NCBI RefSeq assembly: GCF_964204645.1
Contig: NC_134026.1
Span: forward strand, 31,186,650-31,250,649
DNA length: 64,000 bases
Origin: Tubulanus polymorphus
Taxonomy: Eukaryota; Nemertea; Palaeonemertea; Tubulaniformes; Tubulanidae
Reading direction: 5' to 3'
Position 1 is the stretch's first letter. Each line of letters starts with the position of its first letter. The position numbers were made by a program, and so were the translations under genes. This document shows positions 57,201 to 64,000 of the stretch, piece after piece. Below the pieces are notes generated by a model. The model was given only the letters and a program-made list of their open reading frames with translations, was not told where the DNA came from and searched no databases.

Positions 57201-57217
57201 AAAATGTGGGTAATTTC
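51231..57217 (-). CDS. KIF12: KIF12-type kinesin, C-terminal part of motor plus tail
   Basis: Thirteen exons keep frame: 57217-57178, 56827-56669, 55963-55883, 55795-55677, 55139-55035, 54943-54863, 54381-54276, 53881-53668, 52775-52604, 52511-52357, 51922-51615, 51505-51449, 51322-51231 (about 563 codons). Motor motifs from switch I onward are present: [38 protein letters not shown] followed by [66 protein letters not shown] and [16 protein letters not shown] coiled coil follows ([20 protein letters not shown]), then the KIF12-typical [18 protein letters not shown] and a Pro/Gln-rich tail. The N-terminal half of the motor, including the P-loop, is not found between 57.2 and 64.0 kb. The first 40-nt exon is the least certain. 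Confidence 0.85.
52025..52312. repeat. 'GTGGAACTGAGTCCAGAACA' array
   Basis: About 14 units of 20 bp lie in the KIF12 intron between 52357 and 51922, starting about 45 nt after the donor. The unit is another permutation of the CAGTTCCAC family B end motif. Confidence 0.85.
53237..53485. repeat. ~54-bp repeat in a KIF12 intron
   Basis: Four to five units of about 54 bp read 'agcttggagttcaaatgatt', 'actccacgctctcagtagcc' and 'agtctctctctc', in the middle of an 892-bp intron. Confidence 0.85.
53930..54080. repeat. 'CAGTTCTACAGTTCAGGATC' array
   Basis: Seven to eight units of 19-20 bp, related to the array at 41640, lie in the KIF12 intron between exons ending 54276 and starting 53881. Confidence 0.8.
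55205..55665. repeat. Family B tandem array in a KIF12 intron
   Basis: Nine units of 45-57 bp read 'gttaagagttgactcagaac' and 'tctggatccagttccacatt', with a 'tggatcctgtttcacgtgag' variant. They end in a diverged palindrome half at 55575-55665. Confidence 0.85.
56100..56290. repeat. 'TTTCTAGATATTTACGATA' array
   Basis: About ten units of 18-19 bp lie in the KIF12 intron between exons ending 56669 and starting 55963. Confidence 0.9.
56435..56668. repeat. ~38-60-bp array at a KIF12 donor
   Basis: Units 'ggaattggacgcagaacagc' plus 'gggtctgggctcgtgaactg' recur about five times. On the minus strand the first unit starts at the donor of the 56827-56669 exon (GTAAAATATTCACGAGCCC). Minus-strand open frames of 66-147 codons that run from the exon into the array are not the spliced product. 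Confidence 0.85.
57098..57150. repeat. GA-rich run near the first KIF12 exon
   Basis: 'gagggagggagggaggggga' and 'ggcagagggagagagagagg' start about 30 nt inside the intron after the proposed donor at 57178. Confidence 0.7.
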
Positions 57218-57599
57218 CTGAGGAAAAGAGTAAATGTTTGATAATGGTTGGTATTGATTTACGCTTGCTCTCAATTTTAACGAGCCACAATTTCACTTCG
57301 TAATTTACCGAAAACCAGAGATGAAATATTCAGCATATACACATTCTTTACAACGTGGAAACATAAACGACTATTAGTCATTGTGTAAATATTAGTAATT
57401 CATGAATTAATGACTGTAGTAAAAATACATGTTCTAAAACTGATAGAAACCAACCGTGTAAGGGAATATTGAAATAAAACAAGTCATTGAGAATTAGTGA
57501 AGGGTTTCATGATTGATTGAATATTGAAGTATCAATTAATATGCAACTTCACGACTTATAAACAAACACAGGAGACAGAGGTATACAATACATCTACGG

Positions 57600-58757
57600 G
57601 TATAATAGACTCCGCTCAAGTCTGATCTTTTGACTTGAGAGTGATATCTGAGTTGGACGATACAGTAGACTCCGCTGAAGAGTCTGATCTATTGACTTGA
57701 GAGTGATATCCGAGTTAGATGATACAGTAGACTCCGCTCAAGTCGGATCTTTTGACAAGAGAGTGATATCTGAGTTAGATGGTACAGTAGACTCCGCTCA
57801 AGTTGGATCTTTTTACTTGAGAGTGATATCTGAGTTGGATGGTACAGTAGACTCCGCTCAAGTCTGATCTTTTGACTTGAGAGTGATATCTGAGTTGGAT
57901 GATACAGTAGACTCTGCTCAAGTCGGATCTTTTGACAAGAGAGTGATATCTGAGTTAGATGGTACAGTAGACTCCGCTCAAGTCGGATCTTTTGACAAGA
58001 GAGTGATATCTGAGTTGGATGGTACAGTAGACTCCGCTCAAGTCTGATCTTTTGACTTGAGAGTGATATCTGAGTTGGATGATACAGTAGACTCCGCTCA
58101 AGTCTGATCTTTTGACTTGAGAGTGATATCTGAGTTGGATGGTACAGTAGACTCCGCTCAAGTCTGATCTTTTGACTAGAGAGTGATATCTGAGTTGGAT
58201 GGTACAGTAGACTCCGCTCAAGTCTGATCTTTTGACTAGAGAGTGATATCTGAGTTAGATGGTACAGTAGACTCCGCTCAAGTTGGATCTTTTTACTTGA
58301 GAGTGATATCTGAGTTGGATGGTACAGTAGACTCCGCTCAAGTCTGATCTTTTGACTTGAGAGTGATATCTGAGTTGGATGATACAGTAGACTCCGCTCA
58401 AGTCTGATCTTTTGACTTGAGAGTGATATCTGAGTTGGATGGTACAGTAGACTCCGCTCAAGTCTGATCTTTTGACTTGAGAGTGATATCTGAGTTGCAT
58501 GGTACAGTAGACTCCGCTCAAGTCTGATCTTTTGACTTGAGAGTGATATCTGAGTTGGATGATACAGTAGACTCCGCTCAAGTCTGATCTTTTGACTTGA
58601 GAGTGATATCTGAGTTGGATGATACAGTAGACTCCGCTCAAGTCTGATCTTTTGACTTGAGAGTGATATCTGAGTTGGATGGTACAGTAGACTCCGCTCA
58701 AGTCTGATCTTTTGACTAGAGAGTGATATCTGAGTTAGATGGTACAGTAGACTCGCA
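57600..58757. repeat. 60-bp satellite, about 19 copies
   Basis: Regular 60-bp units read 'tacagtagactccgctcaag', 'tctgatcttttgacttgaga' and 'gtgatatctgagttggatga'. Variants (cttgaga/ctagaga/caagaga, ttggat/ttagat) are shared between non-adjacent units, which points to higher-order duplication. Sixty is a multiple of three, so 88- and 148-codon minus frames appear; these are artefacts. It lies between the KIF12-like exons and the long exon at 59.9 kb. Confidence 0.95.
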
Positions 58758-59926
58758 TAGGGAAAAATATCTTTAGAAATGTCAGAGTTAATCAGTGATT
58801 TCTGATTTGAACAGAGTCTGCTATATTTTCTATTAACCTCACTGAATAGAAATGTGACTTCGCCTAATTCTAGAAAATTGATCTGCTAAACTCTTCCATA
58901 CACAACCTAGGTATCAATCATTTAGAAAACCAATTATAACAAAATATCTGGATAATTTCTCAATAAATCAATCATTGATCTCGTTTGAGGGGCGACACAT
59001 TGAGAGAGAGATCAACAGGTTGAGAATTGATAGAAAATATAACACTATCTGAAAGAATTATCGACTACTTTGTGAGTGGTTTTTCCTGTGAGTGGTTTCA
59101 CCGTGAGTGGTTTCACCATGAGTGTATAGTGTATTCTACCTCAGTCAGATTGATGGCTTTTAATTGATAAATAAACATGAAGCAATAAATGTTGCCGTGG
59201 TCTCGCGCCGGAGACCGAGAGGAGAGCGAAAACTTTATGAGATTCTCCGCAATAGCAAAATACGCCACGCTCCGGCCGGCCGCTGTGTGCTGTTGCCGGT
59301 AGCAACCTACACGGAAAAGTTCATAACAAATATAAATCAGGAAAGAATTAACATATTTTCGTTTGCGTCGAGATTTCTAAACGAGAACTCACTTCAACCT
59401 GTTCATTTTATTCTCTATTCATATTGAGGACGAGTGAAAAATAAAAACAAGTCGCGCTGTATTTGTGCATTCAAGCGTTCAATATATATAAAAAAACATT
59501 CTTTATAAAAGATATTTGAAAAGCGTTGATTTTGTAATTTGACTCTATTTGTGTCGATGTAGAAATAGCTGTTACTTAAATATAAACGCTTATTTAAAGC
59601 GCTTTTATACTTAAATAGTTTTTAGAACTTCAAATAGATTTCGTGGTCCTTCTTTTTGTGACTCAATTTATGAAGGATTGGAAAAACAGTCAAAATTTTG
59701 TTAACCACTTTTCCAGACGATGAATTACACTAAATTTTTAGACCCGTTTTATATAAACTACTGAATTAGAAATATAAATGGAGACTTATGTGACGACTTA
59801 TCCAAATGATGACTTAAATTTGAAATATAAATTTGGACTTATGCGATGACAAAAAGAGAGATGATTTCCGTAATGTGACGACTTATAACAAATATGTAGT
59901 AATTCTATGAACGGAATTTTACTTAC
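58758..59926. other. Intron or intergenic segment without recognised content
   Basis: I searched the minus strand here for kinesin P-loop and other motor motifs and found none. 59164-59427 is a GC-richer patch with an unassigned plus-strand open frame of 87 codons ('ccgtggtctcgcgccggaga' region). A GTGAGTGGTTTCACC phrase repeats three times near 59070-59120. Confidence 0.4.
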
Positions 59927-60923
59927 TTTTTTCCCGTTTAATTAAACCGTTTCCGAACCCGATTTGAACGTCGTCTATTTCTAGTTTAATCGGGCCGATG
60001 ATATCTCCGTCATCGGTGAGTAGAGATAAAATATAAACCGCTTCCTCGTCGCGTTCAAAAATCAAATCCTCGAAATCATCGAAACTTTCATTCATTTTAC
60101 GAACGTTTTCCGGTTCGAAATTCTTCCAAATTTTTTTCGCTCGTTTTTTCACGAATTTATTCTCTTTTTCGGAGCCTTTATCTTTATTTTCCGAGTCGGA
60201 CTGACTGTAGCTGCTGCTGCGGCTGTTATAAATCTGATCAGGCGTCGCTGATTTCGGATTTAAATCTGCTTCTTCGTTGAAATTAAACACAATTGATTCG
60301 ACATCTGATTCATTCTCCTCATTATCAATATTACTATCTTTAGAACGATTAATCGCTGAAAGCGCTGATTTTTTAAGTTTAGATTTAGATCTGGTTTGTA
60401 ACGGAGCTCGTAATGAAGAGACCGCCGGAGCTGGTTGCGATTTACGCCTCGATTCGTTCTGATCGGGTTTTAACAGATTTCTAGACGGTATCGTCGTCTT
60501 CCCTCTTTGCACCGTCGACTGTGTCCTCCTTGTCGTCGGTGATTCTGTCCTCCTCGTCGCCGGCGCCGCTGCCGATGTTTCAGTTTGTGTTTCGATATTT
60601 TTAAACGGTTCGTCCTGCGTTTCAGTTTGAACTCCGATATCTTTATCCGGTGATTGAGTTTGAACTTCACGACTCTCGGTGTTCGGTTTTAGAGGTTGTG
60701 TATTAACCATTGATTTCTGTTTATTGATCTCTGGTAAAACGGGAGTGATCCTCGTGTGATCCTCACGAGGATTACTCCTCCTCCCGGAGACCGCCGATAG
60801 AAACGGTCCGTGTTGTACATATTTAACGGGATGTTGAGGTGATGTAGATGTATTCACGTATTGTCCAGTAATCGGTGGTTGTAATTGGTCAGTATTTAAC
60901 GGTTCCTCTGTTTCGACTGGTAC

Positions 60924-60961
<38 letters not shown>

Positions 60962-63548
60962 GAGGTGATGCTGAACCGTTTATTCTAACAGGTCCGTACG
61001 TATATATATTAATACCGTGTTGTTTATCAGTTTTATGTGGTTCACTGACGTGTGACGTTACATCATTACGACTAACACTTCTAAACTCATCTTCATCAAC
61101 TCTCCTATACGGGTAGTGGTCCGAGTGATACCCGTTACGGGCCCGGGCCGGGGTCGTCCCGCGTTTCGTAGTCCCGTATTTCTTCCCTCGTAACACGTAC
61201 TCAGTTCTAGGAATCGGTGATTCATCGGTCGAATCGAAACCGTAATTATCCCTACGAAATTCGCGTTGTTTTTTCGATAGTTTTTTGAGTTGTTTTTTCG
61301 CGCTGAGACTGTCGAGGTATTTCCTACTCGGTAGTCCGTGCGGAGAATAATCCAAATCATCCAGGTCATTATTATTATTATGATGATTATTATTATTACG
61401 TTTAAGTCTGATATTTCTATACGGATTCATTCTCTCGATCTCGCGCCGATACTGATCCAGTAATAAAAGTTCCTGTAATCGATGTTTGAAGTTGTGATAT
61501 GATTGGTTACTGGAGTCAGCGTGCTGCTGCTGTAAACCGTCGTCGTCAGCGGCCGTGGCAGACGGGTTTGTCAGTAACGTTTTAAACCTCGTAGGTGGTG
61601 GATATCGTTCCAGCTCGTCCCAGTATAAATCGTCGGGTGGACTCGTCAGTAATTTATTAGATTGTTTAGCGATACTCGTCGGGTTTAAGACGACCGGTTT
61701 GTTACCGCTGTTAAGCGTGTAATCGCCGTTCCAACCAGTCAAACGTCTTTTACGAGTCAGCGTTTCTTTAAACGTATTGTAACCGATTTCAATGTCTTCA
61801 ATATGATTGAGGTCGTAGCTGTAAGGTTCGAACGATCGAACGAAATATTCCTTATCGACATCTTTTATGAATCCGTTATCAGTAAATAGGTCGCTGTCAT
61901 CGTTTCTGTAAATATCGTCAGTGTTTGCGATATTTCGATGTTTTTTCAGTGGTTCCGTCTGAATCGCTTGATCTGTTTTACTTTGTGCGGCGACTGCTGG
62001 TTTTTTCTTATTTCTTCGTTTCGGTCTGTGAATTTTCGGTTTGATATAAACCTCTTCCTCGACGGGACTCTCATCATCATCATCATCATCATCGTCACTT
62101 CTCCATTGTTTATCTCGATATCTCAAATCGTGATATTTCCCCGTGCGATATCGAGGTATTCTCTCGTATCTATCCTCATCGTTTTCCTCGTCGTCACTCA
62201 GCGAATGATGCTTTGTTCTCCTCTGTTGTGGTTTTACCGGTGGTTTTAGTAAGTTATGTAAATGTTGATCAGTTTGTGGTATAATAACCACTGCGTACGG
62301 CTGTTGTTGTTGTCGCGGTAATAACGACTGTCCTCTGTTGTCTATCACCGGCAGTAAGTTACCGATCGGTATTTGATCGAGGAATGTTTGTTGTTGAGTT
62401 GGAGCAGCAGGTGGCGCTGCTACAGCTGGTTCGGGTATAGCCTGTTCCGGAACAGGAGACGGTACAAGGATTGATCTTCGAGGTCTGATATCTATAGAAG
62501 GTCTAGTTGAACGTATAACGTCTATAGAAGGTCTACTGTGTAACCATCTCGCGCTGGGGTCGCTCATTTTTCTCGAGATGTTGCTCAGTTTTCTCAGCGG
62601 TTCAGGTATTTGATGCGAAGGTCTGCGGATATACCGAGCATCGTCTGGTGCCAGATTCTGAGATGTAGAAGGTCTATTTCTGGGAGTTGAAGGTCGTCTA
62701 TCTCTGACCGGTGGTTCCATTCTAGGTTTATCGTGTCTATCAGTCGGGGTCGGTGTCCGGGATCGTCTACCCAGTATCTGTACCGGTGGATGTTTAGAGT
62801 TGTGGGTTCTATCCGGGGTTCTAGCTCGACTGATCGGCCTCGGTTCGCTGATATAAATAGGACTTCGCGCTCGAGACGGAGCCTTCCTCTTCTTCGGTTT
62901 TTCTCGCTGTTTTGGAATATCCGGCGATCGAGGAGGACTGCTCCTAGACTGTCTCCTCATCGGAGGAGGACTGCTCCTAGATTGTCTCCTCGATGATTCC
63001 GGTTTGAAATACTCGTCGCTGTCCGTTGTTTGATCCGGTGCTTGTTTTCTATACGAGCGAATGAACCTCGACCGATGCGGATCCTCGTGAGGTTGCTCGT
63101 GAGGTTGCGGAGTATTCCTACGACTGATCTCTCTCTGAAACGATACGATCGAATCCTCTCTGTCGAGGTCGGTCGATAGTTCGTTATTGTTGAGTTTAAG
63201 TCGAGGTATCGGAGTCGGTTCTCGACTGACGGGTGACTCCGCGTAACGGGGTGACTCCGCCGCGTAACTACGCTCCGTTTCTAATTCGTGTAATTTCTCG
63301 CGTTTCTGTTGAACTTTCAATCTCAAACTCTTGGCTAGCGCCGGTGAGATCGTCGAGAACTCGTCATCAGACGGATGACGATGTTTCCAGAATCCGTCTG
63401 CGTATTGACTGAGAGCTGATCCCTCTCTACTGTAACGAGGTGTATTCACACCCGACTGATCCGGAGCCGCTAAATTATATTTCTCGCGTATCGTTTTTTT
63501 CCGCGGGGGACTCAAACCTACGACTCCTTGAATTCTATTCCTCGACAT
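59927..63548 (-). CDS. Large exon of an unrecognised disordered protein
   Basis: A single uninterrupted frame of 1207 codons plus one base runs from ATG at 63548 (in-frame stop upstream) to a GTAAGT donor after 59927. The exon is therefore spliced to something further left, and the stop after it is intronic. The protein is highly charged and disordered: MSRNRIQGVVGLSPPRKKTI at the start, many Arg/Ser/Pro segments (QSRSSPPPMRRQSRSSPP), an Asp run near residue 483, polyalanine near 864-875 and degenerate ETQTET-type repeats near 975-1000. The C-terminal end is more ordered (EEAVYILSLLTDDGDIIGPI, then KLEIDDVQIGFGNGLIKRE). I do not recognise the family. The donor phase (1) matches the KIF12-like exon at 56827, so it could belong to that transcript or be a separate gene. 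Confidence 0.75.
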
Positions 63549-64000
63549 TTTTATTCTAGGTACGACATTTTTCGTTTTCTAATTCTAGAATTCGCATTTT
63601 TCGTTTTTTGGTCGGGTCAGGTCGTACGCGAGCAGTTTCTCGATAAACACTCGAAGTCTCGTGAATAAATAATGAAACGATGATGAAATGATGTACGGTT
63701 ATTGAAACGTTGTCGACGGCGATGATGAATCCGTCGTAAAATATCGAAATATCGATAAAAACACGACGAGAGTCGGTTTTATAACGATTAATACTCGGAA
63801 CAAACGAGCACAAAACTCAACTCGATTCACAGAGAATAAATCCTTATAAATAATGTATGAATTAAATCATAAAATACTCATCACTCACGACGGATTGAAA
63901 CTGAGTGTGACACGACTTATAGCAGTCCGAGATACACGACTTATAGCAGTCCGAGATACACGACTTATAGCAGTCCGAGATACACGACTTATAGCAGTCC
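63549..64000. promoter_or_regulatory. Upstream region of the large-exon gene
   Basis: This should hold the 5' UTR and promoter of the minus-strand gene at 59927-63548, and any upstream exons. 63690-63790 is rich in CpG. From 63905 to the window end, a 24-bp tandem unit 'cgacttatagcagtccgaga' plus 'taca' repeats four times and continues past the edge. Confidence 0.45.

Noticed and set aside
57600-58757. Possible CRISPR or coding repeat protein in the 60-bp array
   Set aside because: Units are head-to-tail copies without spacers. Minus-strand frames stay open only because 60 is divisible by three.

Overview
The window is eukaryotic nuclear DNA. It holds intron-rich genes with GT-AG introns, AATAAA signals and many minisatellites and MITE-like elements. 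The gene set (tectonic-2, KIF12, SUPT6H, THOC6, CWC25 and an AidB-type acyl-CoA dehydrogenase) fits a ciliated invertebrate animal. A lophotrochozoan such as a mollusc is my guess, but the sequence does not prove the phylum. Exon boundaries below were set by hand from splice signals, reading-frame continuity and remembered family similarity. No alignment was run.

Layout. 1-6.1 kb has no recognisable gene. It holds tandem exon-like cassettes ending in a 70-bp minisatellite, then a roughly 75-bp array whose units carry a tRNA-type B-box motif. 6.8-12.4 kb (-) is an AidB/ACDH-11-type acyl-CoA dehydrogenase in 13 exons. It lies head to head with SUPT6H (12.7-26.0 kb, +), for which 32 exons join in frame to 1717 codons. 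26.9-36.0 kb (-) is tectonic-2 with a long N-terminal extension (20 exons, 1206 codons). 36.4-37.6 kb (-) is the large exon of the splicing factor CWC25. 39.7-48.4 kb (+) is THOC6 (13 exons, 337 codons). Its third intron contains an opposite-strand gene (41.4-44.7 kb) for a small secreted PAN/apple-like protein. 51.2-57.2 kb (-) is the C-terminal part of a KIF12-type kinesin. 59.9-63.5 kb (-) is one 1207-codon exon for a disordered protein, spliced onward to an unknown exon.

How the genes relate. SUPT6H (transcription elongation), CWC25 (splicing) and THOC6 (mRNA export) are housekeeping nuclear genes. Tectonic-2 and KIF12 are linked to cilia or epithelia. Nothing suggests an operon or shared pathway beyond head-to-head promoters and closely packed 3' ends.

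The most striking structure is where the minisatellites sit. Many begin within about 5-70 nt of a 5' splice site. Several duplicate a gene boundary itself: 28 exact-period copies of a SUPT6H 3' splice site, 8 extra copies of a tectonic-2 5' splice site, three copies of the KIF12 stop region, and a cassette array at 1-3 kb with repeated donor ends.
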